A stretch of 64,000 bases of DNA. Origin: Chimonanthus salicifolius (Eukaryota > Streptophyta > Magnoliopsida > Laurales > Calycanthaceae). A program made the position numbers and the translations under genes. Below are positions 12,094 to 23,012 of the stretch, piece by piece. The stretch spans positions 24,407,175-24,471,174 of the forward strand of contig CM023540.1 in NCBI GenBank assembly GCA_013350335.1, read 5' to 3'. Under the pieces are notes generated by a model, which made no database searches, was not told where the DNA came from, and worked only from the letters and a program-made list of their open reading frames with translations. The first letter of the stretch is position 1; the number at the start of each line of letters is the position of its first letter.

Positions 12094-12271
12094 TATGAAA
12101 TCCCCTCTTCAATGATATTCACCATGTAACCTGTCGGCTGTCGCATCCAGTGTGAGACTCACACGTTAGACATTTCTTAAACTATGAAATCCCCTCTTCA
12201 ATGATATTCACCACGTAACCTGTCGGCTGTCGCATCCAGTGTGAGACTCACACGTTAGACATTTCTTAAAC
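12094..12271. repeat. Near-perfect 89-bp tandem duplication
   Basis: Two adjacent 89-bp units (12094-12182 and 12183-12271) begin TATGAAATCCCCTCTTCAAT and end ACATTTCTTAAAC. I see a single difference (ACCATGTAAC versus ACCACGTAAC). Such similarity points to a very recent duplication or an assembly artefact. Confidence 0.9.
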
Positions 12272-12940
12272 TGCTCATTACTCATTAAATCTCTACTCTA
12301 AACAAACTTGGATAACATGCGGATGGATGATGAACGGATGACGACAGAGCGTTGCAGACGGAGGTATACGATGTGTTGCACTGATATTGGTTTAACGCTG
12401 TCCTGTATCAGCGTAACGCATTTTTTTATCTTAACTCGAACTTGAGTGGAGTCCATCACTAAAATTCATTAGATTCAAAAAATACTTAATAGAAAAAAAT
12501 ATAGATTTTAAATTAAGAGAAATAATTTTAAAGTGGATATAGAGTTCAGACTATGGACGGTGAGTATTAAGTATTTTAACTGAGACAGTCAAATATTATT
12601 TTTTAATGATTAAGATAATATACATTTGCTAAAATTGAATTAGACTGAGACCCAACTCAAATTGAATATGAGTCCAATTTGTATTTTATATAAAAAAAGG
12701 TGGGGGCCACTAATTGAAAGAGAGGTGCAACTTGCTTTGATAATGACTGAGCAGAATAGTAAACAAGACATCCCCAACATCGTGGGATGATACCCTGGGC
12801 CCCTGCCATAGAAATCCAGAATTGGGACCAGTCTATTTATTAGGGGACACTGTACATGTGCATTGGATTATTCATCGTCCATTGCCTTTGACCAATTTTT
12901 ATTTTAATAGTCGTGGTTAAAGCTGGGTATGGGTGTGTAC
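12272..12940. other. AT-rich intergenic DNA
   Basis: No gene or recognised element is seen. Confidence 0.4.
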
Positions 12941-12947
12941 GTAGCTC

Positions 12948-13307
12948 TAGGGGTTGAGATATCGGTTGATACATGTTGTATCCGCCGTACAGCCTTCATA
13001 TCAGTCGATATGGCCGATATATCGCCGATATATATCGGTCTGATATCGGTCGATATGATTAATATCCGTATTTTTTTAAAAAAAAAAAAATCAAAATGGT
13101 GATGGGTTCGGATCAAAATATCGGCCGATATTTACATTTAAATTTTTTTTTAAAAAAAAAAAAACAGTTTCTTTTTCAATTTTTTTATATTTTTTAATTC
13201 AAAAAAAATAAAATAATAAAATAATACCGATATTTAAAAAAAAAAACAAAAAGAGGAGAGAGAATCATATCGGCCGAATTATTGGTCAGGCCGTTTTTTG
13301 CACCCCT
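12948..13307. mobile_element. hAT-like MITE, TCGGCCGATAT family
   Basis: It begins TAGGGGTTGAGATATCGG and ends TTTTTTGCACCCCT. Imperfect 8-bp repeats CGTAGCTC (12940-12947) and GGTAGGTC (13308-13315) flank it, 6 of 8 matching. The interior is mostly CGATAT palindromes and A/T homopolymers. The TAGGGG/CCCCTA-type ends and 8-bp duplication fit hAT. Confidence 0.6.
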
Positions 13308-13344
13308 GGTAGGTCCTATTTAAAAATTAGTTGCAGATCCAACA

Positions 13345-13692
13345 TTTGGGGTCTTGAAAAAATATCGATTGATACAAATTGTATCTGCCGCACAAGCTCA
13401 ATATCGAACGATATCCGATATGTATCGGCCAATATCGTCCAATATCGGCCGGTATTGATGGTTTTTTTTTAAAAAAAAATTCATTTCGCTAGTGGGCCCG
13501 GCCGATATCGGTGAATATCAGTCAAGATATTGGCTAACATTCATGTATTAAGATTTTTTTTAAAAAAAATGTCCTTTTTTCATTTTTTTAACTCAGAAAT
13601 TAAAAAAAAAAAAATAACAACCGATATTAATAAAAAATGGAGAAAGGAATTTCGCAGACAATATATCGGCCCAAGCGAATTTTTTACCCCTG
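13345..13692. mobile_element. hAT-like MITE, TCGGCCGATAT family, second copy
   Basis: A second copy lies just after the first. It has the same palindromic CGATAT interior, similar long A/T runs and a right end TTTTTTACCCCTG at 13692. The left end is decayed and I could not pair a target duplication. Confidence 0.5.
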
Positions 13693-14109
13693 GTCTTAGA
13701 TTTTAAAATAGCTGAGTGTATTTATACTCATCTATATTAGATGTATTTTATATATTTATAAAAATTAAAAATATATTAGAATTTTATTTATATTAACCAC
13801 TCAGGGTAGTGTAGGTTCGCAGGTGAATTAGAAAGACAGGTCGCTTAGAGACAACTTGGGTAAACTCAACCCAACTTGGCTTTGTTATTGTCAACTAAAT
13901 CTTGAAGAAAATCATATCTATATTCTAGACAGATGAAATCATATACGTTAGATTAATATTTGATAACTAGAACTGATAGATCCTTAAAGATCTAACAATT
14001 GATATTAGAACTTAAAAAATAGCCTTTTAGGGCCTCATGGATAATTTCTTAAAGAAAAAAAAAAGAAGAAGAAATCTCTCACTAGAGTCTTATCGAATTT
14101 TGATAATTA

Positions 14110-14350
14110 ATCTGTAACGACCCAACCCGAATACAGGGTTTAGGGCTTAATTCAGTGTGATATTGTCCGCTTTGGACCTCGCACACAAGCTTTAACCGGC
14201 ACGGTTTTGCTCCTACGCCCTGGCCCACATGACCAAGGCCCAAAAGGCCTCACACAAGAATCAAGAGGGGTGGCCACTTATACCCCCTCCTCTTTTCTCC
14301 TCCCAAATGGATGTGGGATACTTTCCCACATCAGTTTGGGAAGGAGGGGG
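14110..14350 (+). mobile_element. LTR-like or TRIM-like plant repeat, TGTAACGACCC family
   Basis: It starts TGTAACGACCCAACCCG and contains GATATTGTCCGCTTTGGACC and ATGTGGGATACTTTCCCACA, the word order of a widespread plant non-coding LTR-like repeat. A minus-strand relative lies at 34280-34452. No interior or second LTR is evident, so it may be a solo terminal repeat. Confidence 0.5.
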
Positions 14351-14413
14351 GTATTACATAATCCTTTAAGTGGGTTTTGGGTCATATATGGTTTTTTTTT
14401 TAATGTTCAAGGA

Positions 14414-14535
14414 ATCCAGACCTCTTAGAGTACTCGACTAATTTTTGAGACATGTCCAAGCTTTCATATCCACACACACCGGATAATTCTACATAGAGTG
14501 GCCCTTAGAAGTAGAGTTGGAATCAAACTCATCGA
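14414..14535 (-). mobile_element. SINE-A fragment
   Basis: It shares TTAGAGTACTCGACTAATTT, GAGACATGTCCAAG and CACACACCGGATAATTCTAC with the other SINE-A copies. The tRNA-like head breaks off at about 14535 (GGAATCAAACTCATCGAG), leaving a 5'-truncated copy. Confidence 0.6.
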
Positions 14536-15257
14536 GTCGAGTTTGTGTTTTGCATTTTGAAACAAAATAGTGGGAAAGAAAGACAGAATGTGGAAAAATG
14601 AGAGGCGAGGATGATGAGAAAGATAGTGATAGAAGATGTTTGTAATATGGTTTTAGAAGCCAGAGTAGAAGCTTTGGGCCGGCCATCTTCTTAACCGGTT
14701 TCATATTTTAATAGACTCATGGGCCTAAAAATGTTGCAAGTCTGGTTCTGAAAGGCCTGTCTAGAAACCCCAGAAGTAGTATTGAAGCCTTGACAAAGCC
14801 CAATCTTAACTAGAAGGACCACTGCAAATCCAATTGGACAACATTGTTTAGAGCCCAATCCAAGCTCGAATAGCTAATTTATGTAGTATTTTGCTTACAA
14901 AATGGGGTGGAACAGTGGCAGAATTGCTTAAATATCACATTTACATCTCATTATTCCCATTCGCACAATATCCCATTATTCTTATTGGCCAAAGGTTAAA
15001 TTTTGACATTTCTTGTGTCTCCTTATTTAGGAAAGACTATTCTTCAAGTATTAAGGTGGGCCACATATTTTCCATGTAGAGGAAGATAAGAATATTTACT
15101 ATATAAATTTGATCCGCATATGATCATATTAGCCATATGATTTTAGATTTTGAAAACTTGATTGATATAAAATCATTGATTTTTTCTTATAATGCATCTC
15201 ACAAAATTATGATAATTGGATTAAAATTTTCCTTGAAGGCCAGCCATCCTAACACGA
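14536..15257. other. Intergenic DNA
   Basis: No gene is recognised here. The stretch is AT-rich with no repeat that I can align. Confidence 0.35.
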
Positions 15258-15463
15258 GCAAAATTTGTTAGGAGACGTGGGATAAAGTGAAATTCATATT
15301 TTACCTCTACCGGTGTACCGCTCATCAAGTACCAGTATACCGATAACACGCCGCGTTGTATATATATGTTCTGCATATTGGTACACTGGTACTTGATGAA
15401 CGGTACACCGATAGGAGTAAAATGGGAATTTCACTCTATCTCCTGTCTCCTGACAAATTTTGC
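15258..15463. mobile_element. Long foldback (hairpin) MITE
   Basis: Arms of about 83 bp (15258-15341 and 15381-15463) are inverted repeats with roughly 80% match. Left GCAAAATTTGTTAGGAGAC pairs with right GTCTCCTGACAAATTTTGC, and left GGTGTACCGCTCATCAAGTA pairs with right TACTTGATGAACGGTACACC. The loop is about 39 bp. The outer word CATCCTAACACGAGCA is also found in the element ending at 39164. A transcript would form a long stem, a structure from which plant small RNAs can arise (inference). Confidence 0.75.
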
Positions 15464-15486
15464 CCATGCCCATGCTAGAATGAGCG

Positions 15487-16079
15487 TTCTTCGTTAAATG
15501 ATATAATTTATAAAATATTCCGTCCATCCTACCCAATTATGCAACACGATTCCATCTTAGAAAAGGAAAACCCGATCTCCCTAAAGCTGCCCAATTTTTG
15601 GGATTTGAACATTCCAAGAAAGGCTCAGGAAGCGAGAAATATATTTACATTCCATACTGTATAACATGTGAACAATTACTATTACTAATATTTGTATTGA
15701 TACTAATCACATTCTAATGATGAAAGATGACAGCGATGGTGTACATATTCTATAATATAGTATTTAATATTGAATTGAAAGCTTTCTTAGCCCCTAAGCA
15801 TCCCACTAAACCTTAAAAACGTAATAATCACCCGAATCGTCTGTTCTCAGATAAAGTTAGTCAGCTACAAATTACAATCTCTTTAGAAATGAGATTAAAA
15901 ATAATTATATGCACAGAAGACTTAATCACAATAAGTCTAGAGAATGACCTTTGCAAAGTACAAGAATAGAAGAACGTTGTAAGAGAGAGACTTTATTGCA
16001 GAAGCTAACCAAGTCTAGCATGCATAAATCTTCATGATAATGTTACATTTATTAACATTTTTTTTAAAATAAAAAACAC
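15487..16079. other. 3' flank of MYB-1
   Basis: No separate gene is seen. The final few hundred bases probably include the 3' UTR of the minus-strand MYB-1. Confidence 0.35.
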
Positions 16080-17345
16080 TTATTCTCCCCAAAATTCTAC
16101 TTCTGAATCGAGAAAAGATGCTAGTGACCGTAGATCGAAAGAGAAATTTTGTTTGATGCAATCGCTTTGTGTCGAACTAATCGCATGAACATCTCCCCAC
16201 ATTGTATTTTTGTCTTCTTGGATCGCGCCACTGCTAAGTTGCAAGAAATCAGAGTCGAAGACGTTGGACAGAAAGAGCTCCCTGACATTGAAATCCGTCG
16301 AAGAATTCAAGAAACCGTCTTCCTTACCAGGCCATTCAGGGAGCTCACCTGAATCGAACTTCATGGTTTCTTCTGCGGCCAAATCATCGACAACAATAGG
16401 GTTTCCTTCGGCATTTTTGTCAAGATTGTCAGTTTTGTGATCAGATGGTGTGACGAAAAGCTTGGTGCACCTGAATGCCTTGGTTCGGACCACTTGGGTC
16501 TGTGGCAGATCGGCCGACGGTTCAATGGCAGGCTGCTTTGGGTTGTTCATGTGTGATAATTTACTTGATTTACCCCCAACCTTCTTCCCCAAAGTGGTAT
16601 TCCAGTAATTCTTGATTTCATTGTCTGTTCGGCCCGGCAGCCGTCCCTGCGATTAGAGACCACCTGTGGAGATTCAAATTTAATAATCTCATGTAAACAA
16701 TGAAGATGTCAGAGACTGCAAATCAAATGGTTTTAGTCAAAGAAAAATTCACCTGTTTCCAAGGAGATTATGGAGCCTGATTATGAGATCCTCTTCATCA
16801 CTAGAAATGTTACCCCTCTTGATGCCAGGCCGTAGATAATTCAACCAACGCAGCCTGCAACTCTTCCCACATCTCTTAAGACCTGCATAGAGTAAGAAAT
16901 AAATGAAATTAGATTCAACCCACAAGAGAATATGGAATGTAAAGAAAAGGATATACACTGAATTATGGTATATAGTCTGTATGCTACTAACTTCATAATT
17001 CTCAAACCATATTCTGAAAAAAAAAAAAATTGCCCGACTCAGCCAAGTCCATTCAATTCTGTGACATGTGAGACTGGTAAGCAAGTTTTTGATAAACCTC
17101 AATAACTTATTTGACTCGATAGAATTTTGAGTCGAATTCGAAGCTCACTTCTTCAAACTTCACTCTAGAAACTTTAGAAGAAATGAAAATGGGTCTTTGC
17201 TTTACATTTCACCTGCTTTTTTGGGTAGGCTTCTCCAATTCCCTTCTCCATGAAGTTTAATGTAGTCACTGAGAATCTTATCTTCTAATGCAGACCAAGC
17301 TCCTCTGTTTAGTCCCTCTTTTGAACAGCAAGGGGTTCTACCCAT
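16080..17345 (-). pseudogene. MYB-1: TT2-like R2R3-MYB, frameshifted in R3
   Basis: Exons on the minus strand are 17345-17213, 16882-16753 and 16663-16080, with GT-AG introns of 330 and 89 bp. The start [17 protein letters not shown] matches MYB-2, -4 and -5. R2 is complete, and R3 carries the bHLH-interaction residues ending in LIAG. Directly after WSLIAG an extra base in the CCC run at 16645-16647 (GGG on the coding strand) shifts the frame. Translation would stop at 16620-16618 after 102 residues, with half of R3 lost. Downstream in the other frame the expected [14 protein letters not shown] and the subgroup-5 motif [11 protein letters not shown] persist, as do C-terminal blocks FNVRELF and [11 protein letters not shown] shared with MYB-2. 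Without the insertion it would be a normal-length regulator of about 281 residues. It is either a young pseudogene or a homopolymer sequencing error. The exon structure is certain; loss of function is not. Confidence 0.8.
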
Positions 17346-17419
17346 CTCCAAGCCAACAAGACTACTTGGTTTCAAAGTTGAGTAATCTTCACAGATGAGT
17401 TCTAGTTGGTGAGTGGCAC

Positions 17420-17428
17420 TTATATAGA
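17420..17428 (-). promoter_or_regulatory. Putative TATA box of MYB-1
   Basis: CTATATAAG on the minus strand lies about 75 bp upstream of the MYB-1 ATG, a plausible distance for a plant core promoter with a short leader. Confidence 0.5.
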
Positions 17429-18104
17429 TTCATTTCATTCATTTAATCTTTTCAATTATTCCTCACCATAAATGGTGAGGCAAGCATTGTAACCATTTCT
17501 CATTATTTTAAATTCAAAGTCTCACTGACCATTTGAAAGCAAATGGAAGAAAGGGACATCTCCACAAGTTATGGTTTCATGTCCATGACCAGAGGCATGT
17601 GATAAACCACGTTTTGGTATTAAAATCTAAAAGCTAATTGGAAAGGCCCACTGCCTTACTCTGTATGGTGAATCTGATACTGACTAGACCTTATTAAATT
17701 AGCAATAGGAACTTTTTAAATATAGTAGTAGACTTATTATCTCATCATCACCTGTCCTTCTTTATATGTCCATCCTCAACCTAACTTTCTCTAAAGCTCT
17801 AGAAAGTCTACTGTGGGAACAGTTATTACACAATGGTAAATTGCATTTGGGTCATCGGGTAATATCTGATATAGCGAAGTTTAGTGTATCTCCCTTGTGA
17901 GAAAGGTCACACAATAGTGAGGAAGAGGGATTATCCTATCCAACGGTCAAATTGAGGATTCTTGAGGATTGGGGAGTTGAAAAAATGCAGTGGTTTGTGA
18001 ATTAGATATGTATCTTAATCAACTTCATTGGTAGTGATCCAAGGATGAAATCATTTCAATGCCTTCTATTTGATGCAAGAAATAGCTTTGTTAAATTCAG
18101 ATTT
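17429..18104. other. Upstream region of MYB-1
   Basis: No gene is seen. The interval is presumed to hold the MYB-1 promoter. Confidence 0.35.
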
Positions 18105-18270
18105 TTTTTTTTTTAATTTACATATAGGAAACCATGGGAAACTCAGCGTAAAACTCCCACGGTGAATATTCACCCGCTGCCCTTAAGGAACATCGGGTGA
18201 GACCATGGAAGCTCGAACCTAGCACCTCCCACTTCCTGAGGCGAAAAATTACCAGTTGAGCTACACCCTA
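18105..18270 (-). mobile_element. tRNA-derived SINE, family SINE-B
   Basis: On the minus strand it reads GGGTGTAGCTCAACTGGTAA (A box), then GCTAGGTTCGAGCTTCC (B box), the family body and a poly(A) tail (T-run at about 18105-18114). It is one of the best-preserved tRNA-like heads in the window. Confidence 0.8.
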
Positions 18271-18283
18271 TGCGGGTATGCCT

Positions 18284-18418
18284 TGTTGGGGCAGAGAACG
18301 AGTCTCACATTGATTGTGATAGGGGAGATTTAAGGACTTATAAAGTACTTAGGGTCACTCTACCTAATATAGCAATCTTTTGGGCTGGATACCCAGTTAT
18401 ATCAAGTGGTATCAGAGC
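18284..18418 (+). mobile_element. TRIM LTR with intact primer-binding site
   Basis: A 121-bp LTR (TGTTGGGGCAGAG to TATATCA, 18284-18404) is followed by AG and TGGTATCAGAGC at 18407-18418. That is a perfect initiator tRNA-Met primer-binding site of plant retrotransposons. No second LTR follows within several hundred bases, so this is a 3'-truncated TRIM. Confidence 0.8.
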
Positions 18419-18545
18419 CCTTTTGCGATTGGAAATTGACTGTTCACCGGTCTGAAATGAATAGATAATAGCTTTGATAATGGAGACTTCCCAATTCACA
18501 CACAACAATTTAGTCGATGGAGACTAATCTCATGGGAAGTGGCCT

Positions 18546-18620
18546 GGAAGAGTTGAGCGCGAGTCGAACTCAAGACCTCTTCATAAGGCAAGTGTCTTGG
18601 ACCGTCAGACTAACTCTTCC
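18546..18620 (-). repeat. tRNA-like 75-nt sequence
   Basis: On the minus strand the segment starts GGAAGAGTTAGTCTGACGG and ends CTCAACTCTTCC, so its ends pair like an acceptor stem. It carries GAGTTCGACTC, a B-box/T-loop-like word. The length fits a tRNA, but the T arm and anticodon arm do not fold cleanly. I read it as a tRNA-derived SINE head or pseudo-tRNA and not a working gene. Confidence 0.4.
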
Positions 18621-19559
18621 CGATTAATATAGATCATATTTTATATATTTGACTCTTATTCAGTGAAATAATATAAGAAATTTACGATAAAATATTTAGT
18701 AAATTTTATAGCCTTTCCTCTTTTCTAATATAGATCATATCGACTGTCAGCACAAATGTAAGACAAGGATTTTGGATTCAATCTTGAATTTGCAGCAGAA
18801 AAGCATCCAACTTCAAAAGCAGTATCAGTGGCCTCCAGAACTCAGCAAGCGATGATAAACAACCAGTTAACGTGGATTAGGCCACTCTTAAGCATAAGTT
18901 TGTATCATAGCACTGTCACAATTAGCCCTTTCTTTTCCTTTTCCTTTTCTGTTTTGCTTCTCTACAGCAGATTCTAGAACTACTGATTAAGATGCCATAA
19001 TGACTGACTTTTGTGAATGTCATTATCTCATAAAGAAAAATAAATGAATAAAAACCTAAAGACAAAACCAAGGAGGAAGTGGTCATAAGAAATGGCTAAA
19101 TATTTCCCCAGACCTTCCGCAAAAATGATGACATATTGAAGAATCGTGGAAGTTCAGTGAGCAGACCAATGAGTTTCTAAAGGAGACGGAAGAAATGAAA
19201 GCCCAACTAAGAGCTGACTTTTTGTCTCAGAAAAATACTATTTACCAATCACAAGGTTACTAATGGAGAAGTTTACCTAATCCACCCTTGTTTTCTCTTT
19301 CTTTCTGTCATTAAATTTTCTAGTGAATAGTGACATCTGTCCTTGAGAGTTGAGACTTGTGAGAATTCCAGCCAAATAAAAAAGTAAAAAAAAAAAGAAA
19401 AAAATCCAGCTGTTACAACTCACATTTTGTTTACATAAATTTAATATAGGGCTGTCAACATAATAATGAGTTGCTACTGAGTGTACATAGAAAAGATGGA
19501 ATGGACACAATTACTAAGGTGCTCATATAAACGAGGTCCTCGTTTTACTAGGTGGACAC
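18621..19559. other. Intergenic DNA
   Basis: No recognised gene is present. A pyrimidine-rich run sits near 18925-18965. Confidence 0.35.
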
Positions 19560-19760
19560 ATGTTAGGACGGAGTATTCTAACTCAAAAAACAAATCTATT
19601 AGATGGAATGATATAAGTCTAATACAAATATCTAGATCTCCTCTTTTACAACCGATGTGTCACTCGTTTGGTTGCCCATTGTCCAGTTGTGCATTGTGGT
19701 TGCACGTGGAAACTTCAGACCCACCCTCATGTACATTGGGCACACAGAACCTGCTTTGAT
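19560..19760 (-). mobile_element. TRIM fragment
   Basis: It shares GAGTTAGAATAC, ATCTAGATCTCCTCTTTTACA and a decayed GATACCGTATTAG primer-binding-site complement with the TRIM family. The order suggests one LTR plus interior, diverged. Confidence 0.45.
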
Positions 19761-20013
19761 ACCGTATTAGAAAATCATGACATAAAATAATTCTTATGGT
19801 AGAACTCACTTTCAAAAGCTAGCCGTTGAGAGGAGAGTGTCTCTAGTGTTATATAGAGTCACTGTTTATTGACTTAACCAATGTAAGACTTTTGTCATTT
19901 CACATCCAACAATCCCCCTCTTGAATAAGGCTCTCCAATGGATAGAACGTCACATGTCATCCCGTCTACCTAGGGTATCACTTCAGTTCACATATAGTAA
20001 CTCTACCACTTAT

Positions 20014-20125
20014 TAGAATTAGGTATTCAACCCAAAAAAGTAGACTCTTAGGTAGAGTGAACAAAGTTCAATATAAGTTTTTAGGTTTTCTCGTTGACAA
20101 CCTATGTGGGCCTTGTTTGACTGTC
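20014..20125 (-). mobile_element. TRIM LTR fragment
   Basis: GAATTAGGTATTCAACCC, GTAGACTCTTAGGTAGAGTG and CAACCTATGTGGGCC match the minus-strand TRIM LTR order. Confidence 0.45.
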
Positions 20126-20736
20126 CAATAACGCAGACCTAAACGGAATGGGACATTAATCTATTGGCTGGGTGGGTTGGGATGGGTTTTCAGGTCAAGT
20201 CAACTTGTTACTTTACTAATTTGAAATAAGAAAAAAAATAAAGTTGTTCATTGAACTTCTCAGTATATTCAGTAACCTTATTTTTTCAAATCAGATTTGA
20301 GTTGAGTTAGTGAATTCTTTCGTATACTTTCGGAACAAGTTGGGTTTAAATCCAATTGATGGTTTCTATATTTTAACTCCAAATTCTAAGTCACCTACTT
20401 AAGGAGGTTTAAATTATGTGAACCCCTTTATCAAAATAGTGTAGTTTATTAAACTCTATTTTTTCTGAACTTGAATGGATGAATTCAATTTGGAATTATA
20501 CCCGCTTACAGGTTCTTAATATAAAAAAAACGTTATTATATTTTTAACGTATACATCTCTATGTTCAGATATGCCGAAATATATTGAATAAATTTGAAAA
20601 AAAAAAAATCGTCAACAAGTTTTAATCTTACATGAATAAAATAAATAATTTTAATAATAAAATGATTCAAGTTGAACTTATCCATTAATATTGGCAAATC
20701 ATAACTCATGAAAGAGTATTTTTTATGACGAAAATT
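20126..20736. other. AT-rich intergenic DNA
   Basis: Some GGTTGGGATGGG/CAGGTCAAGTC words near 20190 resemble a decayed hAT MITE. Otherwise nothing is supported. Confidence 0.3.
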
Positions 20737-20890
20737 TTTAGAACAACCGACTAATCCTCGTGTCATGTGTAAACCTTTCTACCCATATACATATGGTAAT
20801 TTTATGGGGAGTAAACCTTTGAGTGAAGTGAGAATCAACTCAGGAGTCTCATTTTCTGAAGCAGATTCCTGGTCATCACTCAAACTCCTT
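20737..20890 (-). mobile_element. SINE-A copy
   Basis: It contains TTTTTAGAACAACCGACTAA, the ACCTTTCTACCCATATACAT body and AACTCAGGAGTCTC (B box on the minus strand). It ends in CCTGGTCATCACTCAAACTC, the A-box side. Confidence 0.6.
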
Positions 20891-21620
20891 TAGATTATGA
20901 CCCACCGACAGATATTCGAATGTGGTTCACCCAGTAAATGGTTCACCACAATCTATTTAGGCTTCCTATACTAAACTGGAAGTGCATTTCCGCACATGCT
21001 TAATGGCTTGTGAAGAAAGATCTATTAATTGAACAATGATTGCCATAATTAATTAATTTAATAACACTAAATCTCATCAGATACCACAAGCTTAAAAATA
21101 AATTAACAAACAAAAGGAATCATAGGTTAGTTAACATCCCTATTATATTGGATGACTCTTTTGTGGGGTTTTTTTTTAAAAATATTTTATCATTTTTAAA
21201 TGTTATCCTGTTAGATATTAGAAACATTTTGAGAACGTGCATTTTGTCTTGCCCTAAAAAATAAAAGTAAAGAATTTAAATTCTTGGAGTTGCAAAATCC
21301 TAGATCTTGTGGTTGTTTGATTGCATTTTGTTTTGACTTATTTGAGTTTTAGCATTTAAAATCTAGGAGAATTGTTCTTTTCCTTTCTATTTTATTAGAA
21401 TGTCTTTTTTATTTTCCTTTTTAAACATGTGCATCACAGATGTTTTTAAATATGTTCACATTAGATCAATTTAGAGAGAGATCTCAATAGATTATAAAAT
21501 CCTCAAACAACAACAATGCAACAAGCCCTAACTAGAGAGAGAGAATTTGATCTATATTTTATTGAAAATACAATAATAACAAATAAAAAGAGTTAGATAT
21601 TTTTTGCATGAGTTTTTTTT
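20891..21620. other. AT-rich intergenic DNA
   Basis: No gene or aligned repeat is seen. Confidence 0.35.
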
Positions 21621-21761
21621 AGAACACTCCATTAATCTTTCGGGGCATGTGCAAACCTCCCTACCTATATATACTGGATAATTCTATAGAGAGTGAGAAA
21701 TGAACTCAGGACTCTTACTTTTTGAAGTCGAGTTCCTCACCATCATTTCAACCTTCTTTGA
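21621..21761 (-). mobile_element. SINE-A copy
   Basis: AGAACACTCCATTAATCTTT, GGGGCATGTGCAAACCTCCC, TGAACTCAGGACTCTTAC and TCACCATCATTTCAACC follow the family order on the minus strand. Confidence 0.6.
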
Positions 21762-22357
21762 AAATGAATGTTTAATCCAAGACTAATGTTTTGACAGGAA
21801 ATTTTCGAGCCTTAAAACCTAAAATTTCTAACTTAGGTGAAAAAAAAAAAAATATCAGCCTGCAAAACTGTATCAAATCATGCAAGGCTGGATACTGTTT
21901 GCAAATTCATTTGGGTCGAAGTCCATTTTTTTTATTTGACCTGAACCCAATGCATTGGGTTTCATGGTTCAAGCACCAAGCAGTCAAGACAAAACTCATC
22001 CTCTCAAGGGACTTGGAAAGGACAACATTCCTCTGTTGTTTATCAAATTCTTCTTCTTTTTTTCATGTTTTCAGGCATGTTGCAGGAGCCAGGAGACTGA
22101 TTATCAAACTATTATCGAATGCGCCCAAACTAGGGTTCACGTGTGAACTTGATGGAACCTTACATCCCAATCAAGAACATAACAGTAGACGAACAACGTT
22201 AGCCATTATTCGAGTTGTGCTCTCTCTCTATATCAATCAATTAGCAGGTAGTTCATCTCCAGCCTTGCATGAATCGATCAATTTAGAGTTCAGATTGAAC
22301 CTTGTTTGACTTTCGGGCAGTGTGAGTGGACCTAGCTTGACTCTAGATGTATGATGT
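21762..22357. other. Intergenic DNA with a domain-less open frame
   Basis: A 172-codon open frame (21791-22309) exists but has no domain, unusual composition and no conserved start. I do not call it a gene. Confidence 0.35.
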
Positions 22358-23012
22358 GCATATTGTTCGAGTAGGAACGAGAGTTCCACATCGGTTGTAA
22401 GGGGAAACAATTTAAGGACTTAAAAAGGAATTGGGTCGCTCAACCTATCGAGTTAGCCTTTTAGAATAGATACTGGTGTAGGCTAAGACAAATAAACTGT
22501 CGAAAATCTGATCGCTACGCGAAAGCTTGATATTAACTTGAATAACCCGTGTGCAATATAATAATCATATGACTGAAGCTGGAACGATAATACTGACCCA
22601 AACAATATGGACCTGTTGAATCACAATTTGAAGAAGATAATCCACATAACACGTGAACTTGGCTATGGTTCACAAGTGGGCCTGATTGACACCTTCACAT
22701 ATGCCCACATCAGATACTCAGTTCTAACCAGTAGTATCAGAGTTAGGTCTCCAAGCCATGGCATGTGGAGTCAAGGTCTCCTTGCTGAATGGGTTTGTTA
22801 GTAAAGTTCTATCTGAGAGCAGTGCAAATGGGGGCCCTACAACCCATTGGTCACCTTGAGGGGCCCTAGGCGGCGGCCTATTTGGCCTAAAGTCAGGGCC
22901 GGTCCTGGTCCCACATCGGTAGTGAGGGGGTAAATCTAAAGACTTATAAGGAACTGAATCACTTCACCTACCAAACTAGCCTTTTAGGATAAATATCCAA
23001 TCCCAACCCATA
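22358..23012 (+). mobile_element. TRIM pair with an interior insertion
   Basis: LTR-like blocks at 22358-22470 and 22905-23012 share TCCCACATCGGT, AAGGACTTA.AAGGAA and TTAGCCTTTTAG.ATA. AGTATCAGAGTTAGG at about 22734 resembles the primer-binding site. Before the second LTR there is a GC-rich stretch (22820-22902, CAAATGGGGGCCCTAC to CAGGGCCGGTCCTGG) that looks like one end of another DNA transposon. Confidence 0.45.

Noticed and set aside
11742..12146. 134-codon minus-strand open frame
   Set aside because: It lies within the tandem duplication of SINE-containing DNA, and its composition follows the repeat.
21791..22309. 172-codon open frame
   Set aside because: It has no recognisable domain, is low in coherence, is surrounded by SINE and TRIM remnants and has no splice or promoter support. 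Length alone is weak evidence in plant intergenic DNA.
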